From positions 1 through 46,368 of the forward strand of contig JARLHR010000214.1 of the NCBI GenBank assembly GCA_031292145.1: a stretch of DNA of 46,368 nucleotides, given 5' to 3'. The notes under the pieces are model-generated. The model saw only the letters and a program-made list of their open reading frames with translations. It searched no databases and was not told the DNA's origin. Shown piece by piece: positions 27,110 through 35,994 of this stretch. This DNA comes from Clostridium sp. GTDB lineage: Bacteria; Bacillota; Clostridia; Clostridiales; Clostridiaceae. A program made the position numbers and the translations under genes. Position 1 is the stretch's first letter; each line of letters opens with the position of its first letter.

Positions 27110-29803
27110 TTATTCATCCCTCTCAATCACTTTATTTACATGTTGTGAACTTAACTCTTCATGAATATTTTCAATTGAATAGATTGTTCCTATATATGCA
27201 TATCTATCTAAATCACTTATTGTATTCTTTACAATTTCATAAATATCATTACTCTGTTCATTATTATTTACTACAGAATTTATTATTATCTTCGCAATTG
27301 CTTTTCTTATTTGTATTTGTATTCTTCTTTCCTGCCTACACGCATTTATTACTTCCTCTAAGTTGTCACTTAATCTACTATCTTTTACTATGTCTGCAAT
27401 GATCTTTATATCATTTACGTCTTGAGGCCCAATTATATTTCCGTTTAGCCAATTTACTATAGCTGAATGTGTAATTTGTTTCCCATACATTCTAAATTTA
27501 TTACTAATATTTTTTTCTGTTAAATCATAAGTGTGCATATAAGTCTTCAAACCAATTTTCCACAAATTATTGAGTTTGAAATACTCACCATATACATTAT
27601 TAAATTCTTTATTCCCTAAAAGTTCTTTAATAACTACCTTTACAATATCTTCTTCTCCATATAATTTACTTTTTGTAAAAATCATCTCATCTCCAACACT
27701 TAGTTCTGAAATACTTTTTTTCTTTATGTCATTATCACTTCTATCAATTATATTAGCTTGATAATTATCCGATAAAAATGAATAATTCTCATCTTCAAAA
27801 GTAACTATTTTGTTTACTTGCATTGTGCTATTAGAGATTCCTCTGCCCGCTTTATCTTCATTAATAAAAAGCTTTATTTTATTTTCTTGTATAATCCTTT
27901 GAACGCTTTCTTCTACTTCACTGAATTTTTCTTCTTCTTTATATGGATTTTCATCGTTATCAACATCAGATTCAACTAAAAAATGTTTGCCTATTCTTGA
28001 AAGTTCAACCTCCTCATAATCTGACAGCTTATTATTTTTTAATATTAGGTTTAACATTTGATTATTTTTCCTTATTAATGAATTGATTCTAATTTTTTCC
28101 CTTCTATATACTAAAATATTTATAGTTTTTACTACATTTGTGCTAAAAATATTGAAATACTTATTTTCAAAAAAAGCAGGAAATATTAATACCTCATTTC
28201 CATAAACATCAACTTTCTTATGTATTTTCTTTATCTTTAAATTGGTTTTCCTAAGCATCCTGAATTTTTCTTTCAGCTTATCAATTTCATCTTCATTTTT
28301 TATCAATAACAATGACTTATTACTATTTAAAATCCTATCTTTAATTGTATCTATCTTATAATTCTCAAATTTTAAGAATTGGATAATTTCTTCAATTTCA
28401 GAAATTATATTATTCATTAAGTTATATTCAATTCTTTGAACTGGAAATAAATCTAAAATCTCTTTAAGCACCTCTACTCTGCATAGTATATTTTTTAAAT
28501 TATTTACACTCATATTTAATGGTAAAAGAGATTGTTCTAATTTATTGCATAAATAATATGATTTTTTTATAAACTCTAGTGTTTTTATATTGTTATTCGA
28601 ATAATCAAACAATTCTTTTAAATTTTTACCTATATTGTAGATATTTTTATTTAAAACATTAGAATTATCAACTTCATAAATATGAATACATTTATGAATT
28701 AAATTTTCAATTAAATGATTATTTTTTATTTGCAAATCTGACGGCCTGTATGCCTCAAGTTCATCATATAAATTAATATTATCTAAAATCACCTCTTTAG
28801 ATAACGCATATACATTAAATGGATCATCATCATTAACTAATAATGAAAAGTCAAAATTACTTTCCCATGTATCAATTACTAATATTTTTCTTATATTGTC
28901 CATCATACCAGCTTGTCTTAATTCTGTTTCCAAAGAATCTTTATATGTTTTTTCTCCTATTAACACAACATTTTTCACATTTTCATCATCCCTAATAATA
29001 TCGATGGCTGTATTAATATTAGATACAAATTTTATTATTGCATTTTCCTTAGTTCTATTTCCTTTAAAATACTCATAATTATCTTCCGAGGTATAATATG
29101 CGATTGGAAATAACTCCGATATTGCATGATTTTCTTCCTCAAAATTAATTTCTATTGAATCAATTAAATTGTATAGCTCTTCTTTGTGTTCAAATACAAT
29201 AACTGTGCTTTCTTTAATTACGCCATTTAATTGGGCAAAATTTATTCCAAGTATTTCCGATATAAATTTTTTAGTTATGTTATATAGTTGATAATTTCCA
29301 TTTACCTTATTAATTCTACTTGCTTGTCCATTATATACCGATAATAAATGTTGATTTTCACATAGTATCATGGTTTTACTATTATCTTTTTCCAATAAAT
29401 ATATGTATTTTTTTTTAGTTCTTCCATCTATCTTTACATTATCAAATATACAAATCCTTCCATTGTAGAGTACTTTATCTCCATTTTTTATAATATCTAA
29501 AATATTATTATCTGGATTTTTCATATTCTCATAATATTGTTTTATAGATAAAATTAAAATTAATAGAATTGACATTAATTTTTTTTCAATTCCAATAAAT
29601 AATACCTTTCTGTCATTGTTATTTAATATATCTATATAACTTTTTAATAGTAATTCTTCAAAATATTTCATTTCTATAATTTCTTTTTGATATCGTATTT
29701 TTATTTTATTTATCTTATTTAATAATATTTTGCTTTTATCCATATTTCCCTCTATACCTTTTAATTTTAGCATTTTTAGATCTTCTTCATGCTTGAACAT
29801 CAC
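27110..29803 (-). CDS. drmE: DISARM class 2 protein DrmE
   Basis: This ~890-residue protein fits DrmE by length, by position directly before drmA, and by sequence character: an N-terminal region with DKVLYNGRICIFDNV, then paired Rossmann-like segments (NVVLIGEKTYKDSLETELRQ, ILVIDTWESNF) resembling a degenerate helicase fold. I see no intact Walker A. DrmE marks class 2 DISARM loci. The start is uncertain: GTG 29803 or ATG 29800 overlap the stop of the upstream nuclease-like gene and lack a good RBS, while ATG 29743 (MDKSKILL) has GAGGG close upstream. Its mechanistic role in DISARM is not settled. Confidence 0.8.
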   Translation of the reverse strand: MMFKHEEDLKMLKLKGIEGNMDKSKILLNKINKIKIRYQKEIIEMKYFEELLLKSYIDILNNNDRKVLFIGIEKKLMSILLILILSIKQYYENMKNPDNNILDIIKNGDKVLYNGRICIFDNVKIDGRTKKKYIYLLEKDNSKTMILCENQHLLSVYNGQASRINKVNGNYQLYNITKKFISEILGINFAQLNGVIKESTVIVFEHKEELYNLIDSIEINFEEENHAISELFPIAYYTSEDNYEYFKGNRTKENAIIKFVSNINTAIDIIRDDENVKNVVLIGEKTYKDSLETELRQAGMMDNIRKILVIDTWESNFDFSLLVNDDDPFNVYALSKEVILDNINLYDELEAYRPSDLQIKNNHLIENLIHKCIHIYEVDNSNVLNKNIYNIGKNLKELFDYSNNNIKTLEFIKKSYYLCNKLEQSLLPLNMSVNNLKNILCRVEVLKEILDLFPVQRIEYNLMNNIISEIEEIIQFLKFENYKIDTIKDRILNSNKSLLLIKNEDEIDKLKEKFRMLRKTNLKIKKIHKKVDVYGNEVLIFPAFFENKYFNIFSTNVVKTINILVYRREKIRINSLIRKNNQMLNLILKNNKLSDYEEVELSRIGKHFLVESDVDNDENPYKEEEKFSEVEESVQRIIQENKIKLFINEDKAGRGISNSTMQVNKIVTFEDENYSFLSDNYQANIIDRSDNDIKKKSISELSVGDEMIFTKSKLYGEEDIVKVVIKELLGNKEFNNVYGEYFKLNNLWKIGLKTYMHTYDLTEKNISNKFRMYGKQITHSAIVNWLNGNIIGPQDVNDIKIIADIVKDSRLSDNLEEVINACRQERRIQIQIRKAIAKIIINSVVNNNEQSNDIYEIVKNTISDLDRYAYIGTIYSIENIHEELSSQHVNKVIERDE

Positions 29804-30579
29804 TAATTATAAACAAGTGTGTTTTCATTTATCAATTTAAATAGTTCTTCAATATTTCTCATATCACCTGCTTGTACATAATAATTATCCGCATCCATTT
29901 TAGTATAAATATTTAACATACTATCTTTTTTTATAATATTTTCATTTTCTATTATTTCACATAATTCCTTATGCGTTATAAATCCTGCTATATCATAACT
30001 CCAAATATTTTTTTCATTTATAATTATTTCTTTTAGTTCTGTTATATTTATATTATTTTTATATAAAAATTTATTTTCTCGCATCAATTTTTCACCATCA
30101 GGACCAATTCTAATTAATAGAAAAAAGTCATTGTGGCTTGTACCTTTTGATATATTAGGAACGTACTCTCCGAAGCTGTTCCAATTCTTCTGTTCTAGCA
30201 ATAATAAATTTCCATAGTATTTTGTTGATTTAACAGCTACTTTGTATCCCATAACATCTAAATCAAAATTATCCCATTCTCCTAACCCATATTCGCTTAG
30301 ATCTGGCGAACTGATTTTTATATTTCTCTTTTCAAATTCATTCCACATTCCATGTTCTGCAAGTTTTCCTTGAAAAACATTTATAAAGATCTCGCCGTTT
30401 TTTCTATTTTTATCTCCACCGCTTCTTCTTTCCCTATGCTTTCCAACTTCTCCAAAACTCATTTCATATGCAAAGTTAAAACATTTCATTAATATGTTAT
30501 AAGGAAATATTCCTAATGCATTATATTCTCTTTTTTGATTTACTATATAACCTATATCAGTTAATGACATTTTGTTCAT
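29803..30579 (-). CDS. Putative nuclease in DISARM operon
   Basis: This 258-residue protein contains FQGKLAEHGMWNEFEKR (about 75-91) followed by NFDLDVMGYKVAVKSTKYYG (about 110-129). The spacing of the first glutamate, the aspartate in LDV and the VKSTK lysine matches a PD-(D/E)XK fold like those of restriction enzymes. Residues EQKNWNSFGEYVPN and a hydrophobic strand DFFLLIRIG follow. ATG 30579 was chosen because AAGAGG precedes it. Its stop overlaps the first possible drmE start, so the two are coupled. It is not one of the named Drm proteins that I know. It could supply the nuclease activity otherwise expected from the missing DrmC. Confidence 0.6.
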   Translation of the reverse strand: MNKMSLTDIGYIVNQKREYNALGIFPYNILMKCFNFAYEMSFGEVGKHRERRSGGDKNRKNGEIFINVFQGKLAEHGMWNEFEKRNIKISSPDLSEYGLGEWDNFDLDVMGYKVAVKSTKYYGNLLLLEQKNWNSFGEYVPNISKGTSHNDFFLLIRIGPDGEKLMRENKFLYKNNINITELKEIIINEKNIWSYDIAGFITHKELCEIIENENIIKKDSMLNIYTKMDADNYYVQAGDMRNIEELFKLINENTLVYN

Positions 30580-30672
30580 TTTATACCTCTTCACTCTCTT
30601 ATTGCTTTTTATTATATTTTAAAGCATTTTTTGTTATAATTCTATTATTTTCTACTTGATGTATAACCTACC

Positions 30673-30712
30673 AAAAAAAGCCTAACTTATTTTTAATAAG
30701 TTAGGCTTTTTT
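30673..30712 (-). terminator. Terminator between methyltransferase and nuclease-drmE genes
   Basis: A long stem AAGCCTAACTTATT / AATAAGTTAGGCTT with a 3-nt loop, flanked by seven A and six T (30673-30712), works in either direction. It separates the endonuclease-methyltransferase pair from the nuclease-drmE-drmA-drmB operon. A possible promoter, with TATAAT on the minus strand near 30633-30638 and a weak -35, lies just after it. Confidence 0.9.
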
Positions 30713-30743
30713 AATTTCAATAATATTTAAATAGATCTTTATT

Positions 30744-32066
30744 TTATATTAATACTTTCAAAATCTCTTTCGCTAAAAACTCTATAACAGGAACAGAAAC
30801 AGCATTCCCAGCTTGCTTATACAAATGCGAATCTGAATAAACTTTTCCTTTATAATCAGTAGGCAAGTTATATCCATCACCTACCAAAAACCCTTGTAAC
30901 TTAAAAGCTTCTTTTGGCGTTAATTTTCTTATTCCATCATTTACTTTTATAAGTGGTACATTATGACCACCAGTACCCATATTCGCCGTTAATGTAGGAC
31001 ACACTCCACTCATATTTTTTCTTACATACATTCCTCTACGAACTTGATAGAATTGATACATTTCATTAATTTGTTCATCTAAATTAACTCTTTCAGCTTT
31101 TCTTTTATCTGCTGGCAGTTCTTCATATTCTTCTTCTGTAATAAAATAATTTGGATATTTATCTTTCGTATAATAATACTTTTCATGCGTTTCTTTAGTA
31201 ATAGTATAGTCTATAATTTTCTTTATGTCCTCTACTCGATCTTCTAAAGTCTTAATTTTTTTATGTTCATTTATATCCTCGAATATATTAAACTTATCAG
31301 CATCTTCTTGATGTAAAAAACCAATAATATATATTCTTTCTCTATTTTGAGGTAAATCAGAATAATCCATCGTATTAAGAACATGTTCCTTAATTATATA
31401 TCCTATTTTCTCCAGTTCTCCTTTGATTACTTGATATGTTCTTCCATTATCATGTCCTTTTAAATTCTTAACATTCTCTAAGAATAAAATACGTGGCTTT
31501 CCATTTATACCTGTTGTCCCATCAGTTCCATATCTAGATTGTAATTGATTAATTAAATTTATTATGTTTAAAAATAGGTTGCCACGATCATCTTCAAAAC
31601 CTTTTTGCGATCCAGCTATGCTGAATGCCTGACATGGAAACCCTCCAAGTAAAACATCAATTTTTTCTTCTAGTATTTCCTTGTGCTTTTCTTTATAATA
31701 TTCGATTTCCTTTTTCAGTGTTTCTATTTTAAGCTTTTCTAATTTATTAAATTGTTCATAATTCTCTTTCCACTTTATTGACTTAATCTCTCTTTCTTCT
31801 CCTACTTCTATTTCATTATCATAATATACATTCGTTTCTTTTATATAATTTAATAATTCATCTTCAATTGCCTCGGGATTTAATACTTTATTAATATCGC
31901 CCTGTATTAACTTATGTTTAAAATTAGCCCCATAGGTTGCGCATGCATACTCATCCATTTCATTGGCCCATACTAATTCATATTTTGCATCATTAATTTT
32001 TGCATTTTGAAACCCTAGACATACTCCGCCTACCCCTGCAAATAAACTTCCAACTTTTAATTTCAT
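30744..32066 (-). CDS. drmMII: DNA C5-cytosine methyltransferase, DrmMII-like
   Basis: This 440-residue enzyme carries all C5-methyltransferase motifs in order: I (SLFAGVGGVCLGF, residues 7-19), IV with the catalytic cysteine (GGFPCQAFSIAGSQKGF, near 145), VI (ENVKNL, near 195), VIII (QNRERIYIIGF, near 242), a target recognition region at about 260-375, IX (LTPKEAFKLQG) and X (QAGNAVSVPV, near 424). A lysine/glutamate-rich insertion lies between motifs II and IV (about 75-130). It transfers methyl from SAM to cytosine. Position next to class 2 DISARM genes fits DrmMII. It is also 18 bp downstream of a putative endonuclease gene, so it may serve a classical restriction-modification pair as well. 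Confidence 0.9.
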   Translation of the reverse strand: MKLKVGSLFAGVGGVCLGFQNAKINDAKYELVWANEMDEYACATYGANFKHKLIQGDINKVLNPEAIEDELLNYIKETNVYYDNEIEVGEEREIKSIKWKENYEQFNKLEKLKIETLKKEIEYYKEKHKEILEEKIDVLLGGFPCQAFSIAGSQKGFEDDRGNLFLNIINLINQLQSRYGTDGTTGINGKPRILFLENVKNLKGHDNGRTYQVIKGELEKIGYIIKEHVLNTMDYSDLPQNRERIYIIGFLHQEDADKFNIFEDINEHKKIKTLEDRVEDIKKIIDYTITKETHEKYYYTKDKYPNYFITEEEYEELPADKRKAERVNLDEQINEMYQFYQVRRGMYVRKNMSGVCPTLTANMGTGGHNVPLIKVNDGIRKLTPKEAFKLQGFLVGDGYNLPTDYKGKVYSDSHLYKQAGNAVSVPVIEFLAKEILKVLI

Positions 32067-32084
32067 TTCTTTAGTTCCTTTCTC

Positions 32085-33236
32085 TCACTGTCCATTGATT
32101 GCTTCTTCTTTCATTTTTTCCAAAAATGCATCATACGCTCCTAGCTCTTTGAAGTCTATATTATAATCACTACTATTATTTTTGTATATAATAACAGAAT
32201 CTATACCTAATTCTTCTAGATATTCGTAAGCAACTAAATTATTTCCTTCTATATTTAGAACTTGTCTTAATATCCACTTTCCTAAATCCGAATTTGGATT
32301 AGACATAATAGCCTTATCCCCTTCTTGACAAACTTTTGCACTAATAACATTCCCATCAGGTAAATTAAGCGAAAAACTTGTATCTTTAGGTGGAAAAAAT
32401 GATTTTGTTATATGCTTAATTTCTTCCCTTATCCTAAATTCAACTTCATTTTCATTTCTATTTCGTCCTGAAGCAAGTCTTAGATTTAAGCCACTCTTAG
32501 TCGGAACATGTCTTTCCCCTCTATCTGAATATAGTGGTAATATAATATACTCTTTCATTTTAGAACTAGTATAATATTTAATTTTAGATTCAGAAATTTG
32601 TCCAATACCATAAAGACTGCTATAAGGATCATCTAGTATATCTACTTCTAATTCAGCCAAAATATTTTCTGTTTTAAATTTCTTTAAAAGAGTGCTTTTT
32701 GAAATATTTAATGAATATTCATTTTTACCGTCGTTAAATCTAATAGAACTTTTATCACTTGCTGTAATCTTTATCTTATCCATATCTATTAAATCCATAT
32801 CACATTCATAAATTAATATTTTCCCTTTTTCTCTTACAATGCAATGATATATAACTTCTTTTAATGCATAAATTCTTTTTGTTACATTTATTCTTTCATT
32901 TCTCATATTTGATACTATATTTATAGTTTCTATAGAATCTTTTCCTCTAAATTTATAAGCTTCACTATTAAACTCTGCAACCTTTTGAAATGTATTTCCG
33001 CTTGCATTTAAGAAAGTTTTTATTCCAACACCTACGCTATTTTTTATAGCATCTACTGAACAGTCAACTCTAGACACATTTTGTGCATTTAAAAATCTAC
33101 AAAATAAATTTTCTGTCACCCTATAATTTAAGAAAGGGGAATCATTTTCAGAAAACAGCTTGGACAATTTCGCTATATTTATTAAAGCTTTATAATATTC
33201 ACATACTTGACTATTATTTATTTTTTCTAAAAGCAT
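32085..33236 (-). CDS. Putative type II restriction endonuclease with B3-like domain
   Basis: This 383-residue protein ends in a region like the B3-type DNA-recognition domain of BfiI/NgoFVII/EcoRII relatives: ILPLYSDRGERHVPTKSGLN (about 238-257), a GRNRNENE turn, and the tail NPNSDLGKWILRQVL with LGIDSVIIYKNNSSDYNIDF. The N-terminal half has VDCSVDAIKNSVGVGIKTFL (about 57-76), where D and the IK lysine could form a PD-(D/E)XK site; no phospholipase D HKD motif is seen. A strong AAGGAGG precedes ATG 33236. The methyltransferase gene begins 18 bp downstream, so this looks like a restriction-modification operon. The recognition sequence cannot be predicted. Confidence 0.68.
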   Translation of the reverse strand: MLLEKINNSQVCEYYKALINIAKLSKLFSENDSPFLNYRVTENLFCRFLNAQNVSRVDCSVDAIKNSVGVGIKTFLNASGNTFQKVAEFNSEAYKFRGKDSIETINIVSNMRNERINVTKRIYALKEVIYHCIVREKGKILIYECDMDLIDMDKIKITASDKSSIRFNDGKNEYSLNISKSTLLKKFKTENILAELEVDILDDPYSSLYGIGQISESKIKYYTSSKMKEYIILPLYSDRGERHVPTKSGLNLRLASGRNRNENEVEFRIREEIKHITKSFFPPKDTSFSLNLPDGNVISAKVCQEGDKAIMSNPNSDLGKWILRQVLNIEGNNLVAYEYLEELGIDSVIIYKNNSSDYNIDFKELGAYDAFLEKMKEEAINGQ

Positions 33237-33571
33237 TTTTCCTCCTTACTATTAACATGTATTTTTTAATTAAATAACAATTAAATATCTTATATAGTAC
33301 ATATAAGCTATAATATTAAATCTTCTTAATAATTATTTACTGCAAATTTTATTTATTTACATTATTTATCTTTATTTAGTTGAATAATAATGTTTTATAA
33401 ACTCCAAGTTATATTATATTAGATAAATACATAATTGAAAACCAATTGTAAACTATTCAATATGAAAAAAGTGCACTATTGTTATCCTACTATCCACTAA
33501 AATCCATATTAATCTTTTCTACTGTACAAAATTAGATTATAACAATCCAACAAACTGAATTAATCTCTTAT
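33237..33571. other. Intergenic region with near-perfect dyad
   Basis: This is the promoter region for the endonuclease-methyltransferase operon. It holds the dyad CTTATATAGTACATATAAG (33289-33307; 7-bp arms, 5-bp centre), about 55 bp before ATG 33236, at a place suited to an operator. No controller (C-protein) gene is found nearby. The remainder, 33310-33571, is AT-rich without genes or repeats that I can support. Confidence 0.45.
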
Positions 33572-34372
33572 TTAATATATTTTCCTGATTTCAATTATTT
33601 CCCCTCGACTAATATATCTTTCACAATCTTTCTCGACTATTAAATAAAAATTCAAGTACTCAAGGAAAAACCTGCATATAATAGTATCCGATTTTGTAAT
33701 TAAATAATATAAATCTTGTTTTTTTAGCATCTTTAGGGCTGGCGTAATACTGTTGGATATGATAAACATACTCAATCCTACAATACCAATTAAAATTATA
33801 GTAATAGCTGTACCTGTATTTTGTTGTATTGTACCTGACATAGAAATATATATTATTGTAATAGTGCTTAATCCGGCAAATGATATAGATATAATTTTAT
33901 TAATCAAATTTATTCCAATAATATACTTATAAAAAAATGCCTTTAGTCTATATTTTCTTTCTGATTTCAAACTTTTATCTTTAGTTTTTATAGTTTTCCT
34001 AAGTGCCTCTACTGTACTAATAAAAATTTGACCTGTGGAAAGTATTATATACATGAATAATAAAACTATAACTAAAGCTATAGACTGTATGGTATTTTTA
34101 GGAATTATCGTGTTATCTATAAGTTCTGCCGAATCAGATTTTATTACTACAGCCAACATAAAAAACATATAAATTATATCTATGACTAGAGCTATGTAAC
34201 TAATTGATTTAAATACTGTATCAAAAATTGATTGTTTAGCAGGTACATTCATATATTTATTTTTTATGCAATCTAGAAATAAGTTATTTAACGCTTTTAT
34301 AAATACGCCCAAAATAGTTATAATTGTTGTTATTATAACTAATATATCTCTTATATTTGACATATTAGACAC
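33572..34372 (-). CDS. Multi-pass membrane protein next to HNH gene
   Basis: This 266-residue protein has about five or six hydrophobic helices (for example LVIITTIITILGVFI, ALVIDIIYMFFMLAVVI, IALVIVLLFMYIIL, FAGLSTITIIYISM and ITIILIGIVGLSMFII). A basic linker (KTIKTKDKSLKSERKYRL) sits in the middle, and the C-terminal 40 residues are soluble. It starts at GTG 34372 or ATG 34363, six or so bases after the HNH gene's stop, so the two form an operon. The family is not recognised. Small membrane proteins paired with nucleases or sensors are common effectors in abortive-infection systems; this is only an inference here. Confidence 0.7.
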   Translation of the reverse strand: MSNMSNIRDILVIITTIITILGVFIKALNNLFLDCIKNKYMNVPAKQSIFDTVFKSISYIALVIDIIYMFFMLAVVIKSDSAELIDNTIIPKNTIQSIALVIVLLFMYIILSTGQIFISTVEALRKTIKTKDKSLKSERKYRLKAFFYKYIIGINLINKIISISFAGLSTITIIYISMSGTIQQNTGTAITIILIGIVGLSMFIISNSITPALKMLKKQDLYYLITKSDTIICRFFLEYLNFYLIVEKDCERYISRGEIIEIRKIY

Positions 34373-34378
34373 ATCCCT

Positions 34379-35554
34379 TCACCTCTCTTTAGTCAAATTA
34401 AAAACAAAATTATTTAATACTCCGAACCCCTGATTAACTGCCACTCCATAAACCGGCCCAATCTCCTGTTTCATTTTTTTAACAAATTCCTCTTCTTTAT
34501 TTTCCTGCTTAAACTTCTTAAGATTATCAACTTTTAAGACTTGTCCATATTCCTCAAGCTGATTTTTCCTATTTTCATCAACTACAACGCAAAAAGCCTC
34601 ATATTGCATTTCACAAAACTTATCAATGTATGTATCATAAGAGAGCAAATTATCACTTTTCTTGCTATTAATATTCTTAAAAGTAGGCACCAAATTCCAC
34701 ATTTGATCATGAAGGACAAAACTCCAAGGTATGAAATGATCTATGCTTAGAACTCCATACTCATTATAATTTGAATCCGTAAAATCCAAACCTGTATACA
34801 AATCAACAATGTGTCTTTGTTCTATAACTTGCTTCCATATTTTAGTCTGCTCTTTTAGATTTCTCTCTTTAGGCGCTTCTAATTTCATTGCAATTCCTGG
34901 AACATTAGGGTTACGCTTTTGAATAAAACATACAAGTTCATAATAAGTCCAGCCTGCAATAATTTTCCCATTATATTTTAAGTAATTGCACCACTCATCT
35001 CTGATTCTAATACAGTTTTCATTATTTTCATTTTGGTAAATTTCATATATGCTTTCATTATCCTCTTTTGATAATTCCTCAATCTGTTTTTCAACTTTTT
35101 TACCATTAAGCTTGCCTTTGAAAAATGGAGTTAAAAATCTATAGGGTACATTGTAGGTTAAATCTTTAAGCATTTTATTTAAACTTTTATCTTCAGAATT
35201 ATATATAAAATCAAAAAGCTTATGTTCATCATAGTTGCTTCCTAAATTATATGTATCTGAAATGTAGTTAACTATTTTAGCTAAGTTATCACATAAGCCA
35301 AAACTAAGTTTATATTTTAAAAGGGGATACCATGCCTTAACTACCATTTTGCAAATTAATTTTCTAAATTTAATGTCTGTTTGATCAATTGAAACCTCAT
35401 CTAATATAGCTAATAGCCAATACATTTTATAACTTGCAGCTGTATCATTTAATACCCTAGAAAAAGTAGCATAATTAACTTCATTACTATAAGGTACTTC
35501 ACATATGCCTTTTGGCAATATTATATTTTCTTTACGCGTGTATATTTCATTCAT
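34379..35554 (-). CDS. HNH endonuclease domain protein
   Basis: This 391-residue protein has an HNH-type motif in its C-terminal half: LSIDHFIPWSFVLHDQMWNL (from about residue 268), followed by VPTFKNINSKKSD. The DH pair, the central N and the late N/K fit the beta-beta-alpha-metal nuclease fold. The N-terminal 240 residues (ATFSRVLNDTAASYKMYWLL and a LIRxLICKM-like helix) form an unrecognised helical domain probably used for sensing or substrate choice. ATG 35554 follows AGGTGGGG; an ATG six codons upstream would start before that RBS. It is the promoter-proximal gene of a two-gene operon with the membrane protein. Confidence 0.82.
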   Translation of the reverse strand: MNEIYTRKENIILPKGICEVPYSNEVNYATFSRVLNDTAASYKMYWLLAILDEVSIDQTDIKFRKLICKMVVKAWYPLLKYKLSFGLCDNLAKIVNYISDTYNLGSNYDEHKLFDFIYNSEDKSLNKMLKDLTYNVPYRFLTPFFKGKLNGKKVEKQIEELSKEDNESIYEIYQNENNENCIRIRDEWCNYLKYNGKIIAGWTYYELVCFIQKRNPNVPGIAMKLEAPKERNLKEQTKIWKQVIEQRHIVDLYTGLDFTDSNYNEYGVLSIDHFIPWSFVLHDQMWNLVPTFKNINSKKSDNLLSYDTYIDKFCEMQYEAFCVVVDENRKNQLEEYGQVLKVDNLKKFKQENKEEEFVKKMKQEIGPVYGVAVNQGFGVLNNFVFNLTKER

Positions 35555-35608
35555 TTTTGCCCCACCTAACATCTAATCATATACATTATAAGTACATTTT
35601 ACCACAAA

Positions 35609-35640
35609 ATAAGAGCTTACTTTACGTAAACTCTTAATAA
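35609..35640 (-). terminator. Terminator downstream of COG4997 copy 1
   Basis: The arms AAGAGCTTAC / GTAAACTCTT (35611-35620 and 35626-35635) form a stem with one mismatch and a 5-nt loop, followed on the minus strand by ATTTTGTGG. It closes the 35686-35994 gene. Confidence 0.6.
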
Positions 35641-35685
35641 AATATACTATTTATATCTTTTGAATATAGTTTTTTCATGGCAAAA

Positions 35686-35994
35686 TCATTTTGTGCTTTT
35701 AAGCACAATCCCTTCCTTAAATCCTCCACGTTCCTCTTTCTTCTTATCTCTAACTTTCAAAAGCTCTTCCTCACCATACCCCAGGCTATCAGCAAGCCCA
35801 AACAATACTTCCATTACATCAGCTAATTCTTCCAAATTTTTATCTTCTAAAAATTCATTAACTTCTTCTTGTAATTTTGCTTCTAAAAGCTTGTACTTTT
35901 CTTCTTTAGATGCAATTAAAGTATCACATTCGCGTCCATCTGCTTTTATTATTTCTGGTATTTTATCTCTTACTAATTTATTATGTACTTTCAT
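35686..35994 (-). CDS. COG4997 nucleoside triphosphate pyrophosphohydrolase, copy 1
   Basis: This 102-residue MazG-superfamily protein begins MKVHNKLVRDKIPEIIKADG, the COG4997 (phosphoribosyl-ATP pyrophosphohydrolase-like) signature. It has the metal-binding pair LQEEVNEFLED and LEELADVMEVLFGLADSLGY. Length is normal. Copy 2 at 39940-40269 is almost identical through residue 90 or so, and broken relatives are at 39596-39628 and 43741-43800. It probably hydrolyses a noncanonical or excess NTP; the actual substrate is unknown. Confidence 0.88.
   Translation of the reverse strand: MKVHNKLVRDKIPEIIKADGRECDTLIASKEEKYKLLEAKLQEEVNEFLEDKNLEELADVMEVLFGLADSLGYGEEELLKVRDKKKEERGGFKEGIVLKSTK

Noticed and set aside
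27145-27402. Plus-strand Leu/Tyr/His-rich frame opposite drmE
   Set aside because: Its composition is that of antisense AT-rich coding DNA, without RBS or motif.
29803-30579. Candidate DrmC (phospholipase D) gene
   Set aside because: There is no HxKxxxxD motif in this protein or in any other protein of the island.
30744-32066. Stand-alone orphan Dcm methyltransferase
   Set aside because: It lies directly after a putative endonuclease gene and beside DISARM genes, so an orphan role is less likely.
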